DNA of 6,815 bases from NCBI GenBank assembly GCA_030446955.1, contig JAUJMG010000003.1:31507-38321 (forward strand). The letters run 5' to 3'. Positions 1 through 5,807 of this stretch are shown piece after piece. The stretch is from Thermomicrobiales bacterium. Its GTDB lineage: Bacteria; Chloroflexota; Chloroflexia; Thermomicrobiales; UBA6265. The notes under the pieces were generated by a model. It saw nothing but the letters and a program-made list of their open reading frames with translations. It had not been told where the DNA came from and ran no database searches. The translations under genes were made by a program, and so were the position numbers. Each line of letters begins with the position of its first letter. Position 1 is the first letter of the stretch.

Positions 1-1607
1 CGCACCACCGTGCCTTGAATCGGGCTGCGTAGCTCCGCGCCGTCCGCCGGGACATTCCCCCCGCGCTCTTGTCGCCGAGCCGTGGGAGAACGCTGCCGGC
101 CGGTTGCCGGGGCCGTCCTCGGTCCCGGTACCGCTGCTAGCGTCGCCGGCAACCGCACCATCAGCCGGCGCCCGTCGACCTCCACGAGCATCTCAGAGAC
201 CTCGTCGGCAGGGGTCGCTTCCTCCGCACCTGGCACATCGGCAGGCGGAGGCAGCACCTCTGGGTGGTCGGCGACGAAGGTGGTCGCCACCGCCCCGGCC
301 CGGAACGCCGGGTGAGCCAGCACGGCACGGTGGAAGGGGATCGTGGTCGGGACGCCACTGATCCGGAACTCTGCCAGCGCCCGCTCCATCCGCGCGACGG
401 CCTCGTCGCGGTCCCGCCCCCAGGCCACCAGTTTGGCGATCAGCGAGTCATAGGCAGGCAGGATCGCCGCGCCCACTTCCATCGCGCCGTCAACCCGGAT
501 CCCGGGGCCGCCTGGTTCTCGGTAGGCGGTGAGCGTGCCGGGGCCGGGAGCAAACCCGCGCCCGGGGTCCTCGGCGTTGATCCGGCACTCGATCGCGTGC
601 CCTCGTGGACGCGCATCCGCCGGGTCAAACGAGAGGGGATAGCCGGCTGCGACCCGAATCTGCTCCTTGACCAGGTCGATCCCGGTCACGGCCTCCGTCA
701 CCGTGTGCTCAACCTGGATCCGGGTGTTCATCTCAAGGAAGTAAAACGTGCCGTCCGCATCCAACAGAAACTCGACGGTGCCCGCCCCACGGTAATCAAC
801 CGCTCGGGCTAGGGCGACCGCCGCATCTCCAAGGGCCTGTCGCAGCTCCTCCCCCACCCCCGGCGCCGGCGCCTCTTCAATCAGCTTCTGGTGGCGGCGC
901 TGAACCGAGCAGTCCCGCTCGCCGATCGCCACGGCATGACCGTGGCCGCCAGCGAACAGCTGGACCTCCACGTGCCGGGGATGCTCCAGGTATCGCTCCA
1001 GGTAGACCGCCGGGTTCCCGAAGTAGCGGGCCGCTTCTCCGGCACTGCCAGCAAAGGCCTCCGCCAGTTCATCCGGGTGCCCCGCCACCCGGAACCCGCG
1101 ACCACCGCCGCCGCCGGCCGCCTTCACTGCCACGGGATACCCGTGACGGTCGGCCCAGGCCCGCGCCTCGTCGGGCGATCCCACCGGTCCGTCCGTCCCC
1201 GGCACCGCCGCGACACCGGCCAAGGCGGCGATCCGCCGTGCCTCGACCTTATCTCCCATCGCCTGAATCGCCGCGGCAGGTGGACCGACAAACATTAACC
1301 CAGCCGCCGTACAGGCTTCGGCAAACGCCGGGTTCTCCGCGAGGAATCCGTACCCGGGATGAACCGCCTCCGCACTCGCCCGCCGCGCCACTTCGATCAT
1401 CGCCTCGATGTCGAGATAGGGCAGCGGAGCATCGCTCGGCAGCCGAAACGCGTCGTCCGCCTCCTCGACGTGGAGTGCCCGCTCTTCTCCAGGCCCGTAA
1501 ACGGCCACGGCCTGGACCCCAAGTTCACGGCACGCCCGGATGATGCGGCGGGCGATCTCACCCCGGTTGGCAACCAGAACCCGGCCTGGCAGGTGTGGCG
1601 TCGACAT
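1..1607 (-). CDS. accC: Acyl-CoA (acetyl/propionyl-CoA) carboxylase alpha subunit: biotin carboxylase with fused biotin carrier domain, 3'-truncated by window edge
   Basis: Catalyses ATP- and bicarbonate-dependent carboxylation of biotin, the first half-reaction of acyl-CoA carboxylase, supplying malonyl-CoA or methylmalonyl-CoA in the cytoplasm. I translated 535 residues from the ATG at 1605-1607 to the window edge with no stop. Visible parts: N-terminal LVANRGEIARRI (11-22); GDK (118-120); glycine-rich ATP loop AAGGGGGRGF (163-172); EKYLE-like ERYLEHPRHVEVQ (204-216); RDCSVQRRHQK (231-241); catalytic EMNTRIQVEH (292-301); CRINAEDP (341-348). By alignment with E. coli AccC, the expected residues Lys120, Lys162, Glu204, Lys241, Glu279, Glu292, Asn294, Arg296 and Arg342 are all present. 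After about residue 450 comes a strand segment VEVDGRRLMVRLP (475-487), a Pro/Arg/Ala linker, then SPIQGTVV (528-535), the opening of a biotinyl domain. That order matches actinobacterial AccA-type and PccA subunits, not stand-alone AccC. The biotinylated Met-Lys-Met site lies outside the window. A strong ribosome binding site fixes the start. Whether the substrate is acetyl- or propionyl-CoA cannot be told from this subunit. Confidence 0.95.
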   Translation of the reverse strand, partial: MSTPHLPGRVLVANRGEIARRIIRACRELGVQAVAVYGPGEERALHVEEADDAFRLPSDAPLPYLDIEAMIEVARRASAEAVHPGYGFLAENPAFAEACTAAGLMFVGPPAAAIQAMGDKVEARRIAALAGVAAVPGTDGPVGSPDEARAWADRHGYPVAVKAAGGGGGRGFRVAGHPDELAEAFAGSAGEAARYFGNPAVYLERYLEHPRHVEVQLFAGGHGHAVAIGERDCSVQRRHQKLIEEAPAPGVGEELRQALGDAAVALARAVDYRGAGTVEFLLDADGTFYFLEMNTRIQVEHTVTEAVTGIDLVKEQIRVAAGYPLSFDPADARPRGHAIECRINAEDPGRGFAPGPGTLTAYREPGGPGIRVDGAMEVGAAILPAYDSLIAKLVAWGRDRDEAVARMERALAEFRISGVPTTIPFHRAVLAHPAFRAGAVATTFVADHPEVLPPPADVPGAEEATPADEVSEMLVEVDGRRLMVRLPATLAAVPGPRTAPATGRQRSPTARRQERGGNVPADGAELRSPIQGTVV

Positions 1608-1612
1608 ACGTT

Positions 1613-1620
1613 CCCCTCCC
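1613..1620 (-). promoter_or_regulatory. Ribosome binding site of the carboxylase gene
   Basis: On the minus strand the sequence reads GGGAGGGG, five bases before the ATG at 1607; its GGAGG core is seven bases from the start. The encoded N-terminus begins a few residues before the conserved LVANRGEIA motif, as is normal for biotin carboxylases, so this site and the protein alignment agree on the start. Confidence 0.8.
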
Positions 1621-1627
1621 AGGCCGG

Positions 1628-1633
1628 ATCATA
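1628..1633 (-). promoter_or_regulatory. Possible -10 element for the carboxylase gene
   Basis: The minus strand reads TATGAT, a 5/6 match to TATAAT, 20 bases before the start codon. Transcription would begin near 1621, leaving a very short leader that still contains the ribosome binding site. No convincing TTGACA-like box sits 16-18 bp further upstream, so this is only a candidate. Confidence 0.3.
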
Positions 1634-1637
1634 CCCG

Positions 1638-1657
1638 ACCGTCAGGAACCAGACGGT
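1638..1657. repeat. Perfect 6-bp inverted repeat upstream of the carboxylase gene (possible operator)
   Basis: ACCGTC (1638-1643) and GACGGT (1652-1657) are exact reverse complements separated by eight bases. The repeat lies directly upstream of the candidate TATGAT -10 box, in the position where the -35 region would fall. A repressor or activator site is a possible reading. A 6-bp repeat can arise by chance, and no known regulator consensus is recognised. Confidence 0.35.
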
Positions 1658-1930
1658 ATCAGGGCGCCTCCTCTCTCCTCCAGCCATGCAGTCACGAGCA
1701 GCCTCGAGGCCCCGCAAGGGAGAAGCAGTGGTAGGTCTGCGCTTAGGAGTTCGGCCTCGCCCGCTAACCCACATTACGGACCAGCAGTCGGTGGGCATTC
1801 GAGAAGGTCGTTCAGCAGGGCGGCCATCCTCTCATGCTCAACTGGTCGCAGCCACGTCAGACGCCTTTCGATTCTCCACTACGGTACGACCGCCTAAGGA
1901 CAGCAAAGGACGTGTCGGTGTCGGCATGTC

Positions 1931-1943
1931 CCATGTATCATGG
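1931..1943 (+). promoter_or_regulatory. Palindromic element CCATGTATCATGG, copy 1
   Basis: Arms CCATG and CATGG flank a TAT centre, giving a perfect 5-bp inverted repeat. The first 12 bases recur exactly at 4079-4090, before the next glycosyltransferase gene. The element contains TATCAT (1936-1941), a 5/6 match to a -10 hexamer, but no good -35 box is seen at the proper distance. It could be an operator, a promoter core, or both. It ends 154 bases before the preferred start of the downstream gene. Confidence 0.4.
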
Positions 1944-2085
1944 CGAGCGGCATGAGATGCAACCAGTGCGGCGTGGGTCGGGCATCGGGCGGCCTAGTCG
2001 AGTGTGTGTGAGACGCGAATCCCTACCCAGGAGCAGGTCGCGCTAGCGATGCCAACCCTGCGGTCGGGGAAACCACGAAGCACGC

Positions 2086-2091
2086 GAGGAG
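2086..2091 (+). promoter_or_regulatory. Ribosome binding site deciding the start at 2097
   Basis: GAGGAG lies five bases before the ATG at 2097. Two in-frame alternatives are weaker: GTG at 2004 has no Shine-Dalgarno-like sequence before it, and ATG at 2049 has AGGAG only about 15 bases upstream. The frame is closed by TAG at 1995-1997, so no start earlier than 2004 is possible. Confidence 0.65.
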
Positions 2092-2096
2092 CAAGG

Positions 2097-4028
2097 ATGG
2101 CGGCGGACTCGTCCAACCGCGGGGACCCGAGAACCCGGGTCGCGCGCTGGAACCGTCCGTCCCGTTCGCTTGCGTCGCTCTCCCGTGGCAGCAGCATCGA
2201 ATCCCTCTCTCGTGGCGCCACCTGGACGGTTCGGGGGCGAGCCAACGCGCTGGCGGCCCTGCTGACCGCTCTTCGCCAGCATCAAGGGCTGGTGCTCGTG
2301 CTATCCCTCTACGCGGCCTCGACGTTGGTCGTTCCAACGATGACGCCCGTCCCGGTCAGCGACGACTGGGTGTACGCCCGGTCCGTCGAGATCTTGCTCC
2401 GCACTGGGGACCTTCGCATCCTCGATCTCTCCGTGGTCACCCTGGTCTTCCAGGTGATATGGGGCGCACTCTTCTCCCTGCTCTTCGGCCTCTCCTTTGG
2501 CGCGATGCGTCTCTCGACCATCGCGCTCACGTTGCTCAGCGGGTGGGCGCTCTACGGGCTTTGCCGGGACCTCGCCGTAAGCCGGAATCGCAGCGTGCTG
2601 GCGACGGCGGCGTACCTCTTCAATCCGCTGGCCTTCGTGCTCAGCTTCAGTTTCATGACTGACCCGCAGTTCAGTGCGCTGCTCATTATCGCCACCCGCT
2701 TTTACGTCCGTGGCTTGCGACCGGACCGCCTGGATCCCGAGGCAACGCTGCTCGGTTCGGGAATTGCTGCCTTTGCCTTCCTCGTCCGGCAGCAGGGGGC
2801 GCTGATCCCACTCGCCGTCGTGGTCTACCTCCTCATCACCAGGCGCCTCACGCTCCGGCCAACGCGGCAGAACGTCCGCTGCGTCGCCACGGTGGCGGGC
2901 ATCCCCGCAGCAGCCACGGTGCTCTACTACCTTTGGCTTTTCTTTATTCACGGCGTGCCGGTGCAACAGGAATCGTTCACCCAGGCGATTGCAGACGCCG
3001 GTTGGGGCGGTTCCTGGCTACTCCTTGAGCGCATGACCTATATCGAAGCGATGTACCTTGGAGCCTTCGCGCTACCCATCAGCGCCGCAGCGCTCTTCGT
3101 CCGGCGTCGGATCCCCCGGACGGGAATGGGGATCGTCAAGCATCTCGGGATCCGGTCCCGCTGGGGTTGGGCCCTGCTCAGCGGCTGGACGGCGCTTCTC
3201 GTGACCGGACTTGTCATCTTTGGGCAGGATGGCCGGCGGATGCCCTACATCCCCCAATTCGCTGGGCTCGTCATGGGCCTTGGCCCCGCGGATCTTTGGT
3301 GGCTGCGCCCCCGCATCTTCAACGACAACTACCTGACGTTGTTTACCGCGGCCTGCGCGTTGGCCTCGTTCGTCCTCGTCCTCGCGCTCTGCCAGCGCGT
3401 GGGGGCCCCGCCTGCTCCTGACCGGGCGGCGGCTGGCCTCGTCCTCACCATTGGGCTTTGGCAGGTGGTTGGCATCATGCCGCCCTCCTACCACTTCCGC
3501 AACTGGATCATCTCTGTGGACCGCTACTTGCTCCCACTCCTCCCCTTCGCGATCTGCCTCGGCTTCTGGGCGTTGCGGGATATCCGACTCAACCTGCCGG
3601 TCGCATGGCTCACCGTCGCCCTGTTCGCCGCCTTCTCGGTCGCGGGAACGCGAGACTTTCTGGTCTTCCAGGAGGCGACCTGGGCTATGGCCCGGGACAC
3701 CTACGCCGCCGGGGTGCCCCTGACGCAGATCGACGGCGGCTCCTCATGGGACGGCTATTACCTGTGGGAGTACTCCGACGCCAACAACATCCCGCGTCAG
3801 ACACCCCACGGCCCCTGGTGGACCGTCCTCTTCGCTCCGGCTACCGACTCCACGTATATCGTCGCTACCACGCCCTATGTAGGCGACCCCATGGGGCCCT
3901 ACGATGTGATCGCTGTCCGTGAATACTCCTCCTGGCTCCACAACGATCCCGTCTATCTCTACCTCCTCCGACGCGCTCCTCCAGCCGAATTGGCAGCGGC
4001 ATGGCCAAACGTAACTGCTCCAGCCTAA
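2097..4028 (+). CDS. Polytopic membrane glycosyltransferase, GT-C fold (GT39/ArnT-like)
   Basis: Predicted to transfer a sugar from a polyprenyl-phosphate carrier to an acceptor on the outer face of the cytoplasmic membrane. From ATG 2097 it is 643 residues, within the range of such enzymes. A basic Ser/Arg-rich cytoplasmic N-terminus (1-50) precedes about 12-14 hydrophobic segments between residues 64 and 517, followed by a soluble Tyr/Trp-rich C-terminal part (518-643). The hallmark is the acidic pair in the first external loop, PVSDDWVYARS (86-96), after the first membrane segment; in GT-C enzymes this position carries the metal-binding or catalytic acidic residues. MTDPQFSALL (187-196) and RQQGALIPL (231-239) match the second acidic motif and the basic motif of GT39-like proteins, and DRYLLPLLP (475-483) resembles the late RY-LP motif. 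The adjacent GT2 and methyltransferase genes support a glycan role. Sugar and acceptor are unknown. The start may be 2004 or 2049 instead, which would add 31 or 16 residues. Confidence 0.75.
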   Translation: MAADSSNRGDPRTRVARWNRPSRSLASLSRGSSIESLSRGATWTVRGRANALAALLTALRQHQGLVLVLSLYAASTLVVPTMTPVPVSDDWVYARSVEILLRTGDLRILDLSVVTLVFQVIWGALFSLLFGLSFGAMRLSTIALTLLSGWALYGLCRDLAVSRNRSVLATAAYLFNPLAFVLSFSFMTDPQFSALLIIATRFYVRGLRPDRLDPEATLLGSGIAAFAFLVRQQGALIPLAVVVYLLITRRLTLRPTRQNVRCVATVAGIPAAATVLYYLWLFFIHGVPVQQESFTQAIADAGWGGSWLLLERMTYIEAMYLGAFALPISAAALFVRRRIPRTGMGIVKHLGIRSRWGWALLSGWTALLVTGLVIFGQDGRRMPYIPQFAGLVMGLGPADLWWLRPRIFNDNYLTLFTAACALASFVLVLALCQRVGAPPAPDRAAAGLVLTIGLWQVVGIMPPSYHFRNWIISVDRYLLPLLPFAICLGFWALRDIRLNLPVAWLTVALFAAFSVAGTRDFLVFQEATWAMARDTYAAGVPLTQIDGGSSWDGYYLWEYSDANNIPRQTPHGPWWTVLFAPATDSTYIVATTPYVGDPMGPYDVIAVREYSSWLHNDPVYLYLLRRAPPAELAAAWPNVTAPA

Positions 4029-4030
4029 AG

Positions 4031-4060
4031 CCTATCTGCGCCTCCGGACGCACGCATAGG
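4031..4060 (+). terminator. Hairpin after the membrane glycosyltransferase gene, possible terminator or attenuator
   Basis: CCTAT (4031-4035) pairs with ATAGG (4056-4060), and inside it TGCG (4037-4040) pairs with CGCA (4049-4052), giving nine pairs around an 8-base loop with small internal bulges. It begins two bases after the stop codon. No T-run follows, so a classical intrinsic terminator is not shown; it could instead stabilise the 3' end or reduce read-through into the GT2 gene. Confidence 0.35.
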
Positions 4061-4078
4061 GGTCAACCGTGGCCCTCA

Positions 4079-4090
4079 CCATGTATCATG
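4079..4090 (+). promoter_or_regulatory. Palindromic element CCATGTATCATG, copy 2
   Basis: Exact 12-base match to the element at 1931-1942. Here the perfect arms are CATG and CATG around TAT, because the thirteenth base differs. TATCAT (4084-4089) could act as a -10 box, giving a leader of roughly 40 bases before the GT2 start at 4135. The -35 region at 4061-4066 is poor. It lies downstream of the hairpin at 4031-4060, as a promoter for the GT2-methyltransferase pair would. Confidence 0.4.
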
Positions 4091-4122
4091 CGCCACGAAC
4101 GACGCTACATCGCTGATGATAA

Positions 4123-4134
4123 GGGGGCGAGGGG
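4123..4134 (+). promoter_or_regulatory. Ribosome binding site of the GT2 gene
   Basis: A purine-rich run holds GGGGG at 4123-4127, seven bases before the ATG at 4135, and GAGGGG directly abutting the start. The first is at the usual distance and supports ATG 4135. The encoded protein begins a few residues before the conserved first strand VSVILMTY, as expected for family 2 glycosyltransferases. Confidence 0.55.
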
Positions 4135-4920
4135 ATGTGGAACGGCCGCACCGTGTCGGTCATCCTGATGACCTATGCGGAGAAGGACTCTATCTACGAC
4201 GTCATCGAGGGCTTCCTCGCCATTGACGCTGTAGACGAGGTTCTGGTCGTGAACAACAACGCCCAGCCGGGAACGCAGGAGGAGGTCGAGCGGACCCGCG
4301 CCCGGCAGGTCTTCGAAACGAAACAAGGCTATGGCTACGCCACCCGCCGCGGCCTCGCCGAAGCGACGGGGGACCTGCTGGTGCTGGCAGAGCCAGACGG
4401 CACCTTTCTACCGCGAGATGTCCTCAAGTTGCTGGTCTACAGCGATGACTGCGACGCGGTGTTCGGGACCCGAACGACGCGCGAGTTGATCTGGCGCGGC
4501 GCGAATATGGGGTTCGCCCTCAAATGGGGCAACTGGGCCGTCGCCAAGCTCGTCGAGGTTCTGTTCAACACCAGCCACCTGAGCGATGTGGGCTGCACCT
4601 ATCGCCTCCTCACGCGTGAGACGGTTCGGGGGATTCAGGACAAGTTCACAGTCGGCGGCAGCCACTTCGGACCGGAGCTGATGCTGCTGACCATTGTCTC
4701 CGGCGCCCGGGTTGTCGAAGTCCCGGTCAACTATCTACCCCGGGTCGGGGTCTCCTCCGTGACTGGAGACCTGCGCAAGGCCATCATCCTTGGCCTCCAG
4801 ATGGTCGCCTTCATCTTGAAATTTCGACTTGGGACGCTGGGGCGTGGACAGCGTACGGTGGTTCCCCGTACCGGCAACCCTATCGCCCCCCGGGCCGAGG
4901 CCAAGGGAGAATCGTCGTGA
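4135..4920 (+). CDS. Family 2 glycosyltransferase, polyprenyl-phosphate sugar synthase-like
   Basis: A 261-residue GT-A fold enzyme, expected to move a sugar from a nucleotide donor, most likely onto a polyprenyl phosphate on the cytoplasmic side. Strand one and nucleotide-binding region: VSVILMTYAEKDSI (7-20); second strand: DEVLVVNNNAQPGT (34-47); QGYGYATRRGLAEATGD (64-80) is the usual helix before the metal site. The metal site reads LAEPDGTF (84-91), so the canonical DxD is EPD here. LSDVGCTYRLL (149-159) corresponds to the acceptor-side motif of dolichol-phosphate-mannose synthase-like enzymes, and VEVPVNYLPRVGVSS (194-208) to their E-P-x(n)-R-x-G-x-S ending. There is no pair of C-terminal membrane helices; one hydrophobic or amphipathic stretch (about 214-231) may contact the membrane, before a polar tail. 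It overlaps the next gene by 4 nt and is therefore probably translated with it. The sugar is unknown. Fold and family are well supported; the polyprenyl-phosphate acceptor is inference. Confidence 0.85.
   Translation: MWNGRTVSVILMTYAEKDSIYDVIEGFLAIDAVDEVLVVNNNAQPGTQEEVERTRARQVFETKQGYGYATRRGLAEATGDLLVLAEPDGTFLPRDVLKLLVYSDDCDAVFGTRTTRELIWRGANMGFALKWGNWAVAKLVEVLFNTSHLSDVGCTYRLLTRETVRGIQDKFTVGGSHFGPELMLLTIVSGARVVEVPVNYLPRVGVSSVTGDLRKAIILGLQMVAFILKFRLGTLGRGQRTVVPRTGNPIAPRAEAKGESS
4905..4909 (+). promoter_or_regulatory. Ribosome binding site of the methyltransferase inside the GT2 gene end
   Basis: GGGAG lies seven bases before the GTG at 4917, within the last codons of the GT2 gene. The start and stop codons overlap as GTGA, a typical arrangement for translational coupling. 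Confidence 0.6.
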
Positions 4921-5678
4921 GCCGGACTACCTTGGAACCCACTGCGACGACAACTCGCACATCGCCGTCGCAGACTGCCGCCCAGACCGACTTTGATGAG
5001 GTAGCGGAAGCCTACGACGAGAGCCTGCCGGCCCACGTCGTCGAGCACTACCTGGCCAAGCGGCTGACCTTCATCCGCGAGCACACGCGGCCCGGTCCCA
5101 CCCTGGACCTTGGCTGCGGGACTGGCCTTCTGGCGGAGCGGGTGTCCGACGCCGGCTACGCCGTCACGCCCCTCGACCCCTTCAGGGGCATGCTGCGGGT
5201 ACTCGGCCGCCGACGACCCGATCTACCCGCCGTTCAGGCCAGTGGAACGAGTCTCCCGTTCCCCGACCGCACGTTCGCCCTCACCTACTGCGTTGCCGTG
5301 ATGCACCACGTCGCCGACCCAGACGCGGTCCGTCAGACACTCATCGAGATGGTCCGCGTCACGCGACCAGGGGGCCATGTGCTCGTTTGGGACCACAACC
5401 CGCGCAACCCGTATTGGCCGCTCCTCATGCAGCGGGTGCCACAGGATACCGGAGCGGAGCGCTTGATTCCGGAGCAGGAGATCCTGGACGGACTTGCCGC
5501 CGGCGGCGCCCGACCGCTGGTCGTTAAGCCTCTCGGTCTTGTTCCAGACTTCGCGCCCCGACGCCTCCTCCCGGTGGCTACCGGGCTTGAGCGCCTGGTC
5601 GAGCACGCGCCGCTGCTCAACCGGCTCTGCGCCCACAACGTCATCCTGGCCGTCAAGGACGGACGCGCCGCGACCTAG
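4917..5678 (+). CDS. Class I SAM-dependent methyltransferase (Methyltransf_11 type)
   Basis: Predicted cytoplasmic enzyme of 253 residues that transfers a methyl group from S-adenosylmethionine to an unidentified small molecule, sugar or lipid. After a Thr-rich, probably disordered N-terminus (1-24) comes FDEVAEAYDESLPAH (26-40), the lead-in helix common in UbiE-like methyltransferases. Motif I is TLDLGCGTGLLAERV (62-76). The second strand ends in VTPLDPFRGML (83-93), with Asp87 in the place of the ribose-binding acidic residue. LPFPDRTFALTYCVAVMHHV (113-132) covers motifs post-II and IV with the typical MHHV ending, and TRPGGHVLVWDHNPRNPYW (149-167) is the motif VI region. The C-terminal third, with the DHNPRNPYW segment and a region rich in Leu, Pro and Arg, presumably shapes the substrate pocket. 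The GTG start overlaps the GT2 stop, which suggests co-translation and a shared pathway. Fold is near certain; substrate is not known. A later start inside the Thr-rich leader would not affect the domain. Confidence 0.88.
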   Translation: MSRTTLEPTATTTRTSPSQTAAQTDFDEVAEAYDESLPAHVVEHYLAKRLTFIREHTRPGPTLDLGCGTGLLAERVSDAGYAVTPLDPFRGMLRVLGRRRPDLPAVQASGTSLPFPDRTFALTYCVAVMHHVADPDAVRQTLIEMVRVTRPGGHVLVWDHNPRNPYWPLLMQRVPQDTGAERLIPEQEILDGLAAGGARPLVVKPLGLVPDFAPRRLLPVATGLERLVEHAPLLNRLCAHNVILAVKDGRAAT

Positions 5679-5708
5679 CGGAGAGTGACCGAGAGGCTTA
5701 CGGTTCCA

Positions 5709-5729
5709 CCCCGTCCTCCAGGATCGGGG
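5709..5729 (+). terminator. Hairpin after the methyltransferase gene, possible terminator
   Basis: CCCCG (5709-5713) pairs with CGGGG (5725-5729), and TCC (5714-5716) pairs with GGA (5721-5723), leaving T5724 bulged and a TCCA loop: eight pairs in a compact GC-rich stem 30 bases after the methyltransferase stop. No T-run follows on either strand, so termination is plausible from position but not proven. Confidence 0.4.
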
Positions 5730-5766
5730 CGACGGGCAAGCATTCTCAGCAATCACCTCCATCACG

Positions 5767-5797
5767 CGGCCGGCCTCGGGCACCCGAGTGGCGGCCG
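5767..5797. terminator. GC-rich hairpin in the convergent gap, possible terminator for the phosphorylase gene
   Basis: CTCGG (5775-5779) and CCGAG (5784-5788) form the top of the stem around a GCAC loop. Below a small internal bulge, CGGCCG (5767-5772) pairs with CGGCCG (5792-5797), a self-complementary hexamer. The structure lies 11 bases beyond the phosphorylase stop on the minus strand and can form in transcripts from either side. No T-run is present. Confidence 0.4.
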
Positions 5798-5807
5798 ATG
5801 TTCAACC

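Larger units (their letters stand above)
1608..2096. other. Divergent intergenic region, 489 bp, no recognisable gene
   Basis: This stretch separates the minus-strand carboxylase gene from the plus-strand membrane glycosyltransferase gene, so it must hold promoters for both. I looked on both strands for small proteins, tRNA-like cloverleafs and transposon ends and recognised none. Short open frames cross it, but their translations are Arg/Ser/Pro-rich and resemble no family. What it does hold: the carboxylase ribosome binding site and an inverted repeat at its left end, the tandem GTGTCG GTGTCG at 1912-1923, the palindrome CCATGTATCATGG at 1931-1943, and the membrane-protein ribosome binding site at its right end. 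The central part, roughly 1660-1910, is unexplained. Confidence 0.6.

Noticed and set aside
1912..1923. Tandem GTGTCG GTGTCG as a regulatory repeat
   Set aside because: Only two short units and no further copy seen; too little to call.
264..1955. Several plus-strand open frames of 100-200 codons opposite and beyond the carboxylase gene
   Set aside because: Their translations are Arg/Pro/Gly-rich shadow sequence without family motifs, while the minus strand encodes an unbroken carboxylase with all catalytic residues in 1-1607.
2004..2006. GTG as the start of the membrane glycosyltransferase gene (31 residues longer)
   Set aside because: No Shine-Dalgarno-like sequence lies before it, and the extra residues look unlike any domain; ATG 2097 has GAGGAG five bases upstream. 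It cannot be fully excluded.
1608..2096. tRNA, CRISPR array or insertion-sequence end in the divergent gap
   Set aside because: No T-loop/anticodon pattern, no regularly spaced repeats, and no terminal inverted repeat with target duplication could be found by eye.
2301..2966. A 221-codon minus-strand open frame opposite the GT-C gene
   Set aside because: Highly charged low-complexity translation with no motif, typical of antisense frames in GC-rich genes; the plus-strand frame has coherent membrane segments and GT-C motifs.
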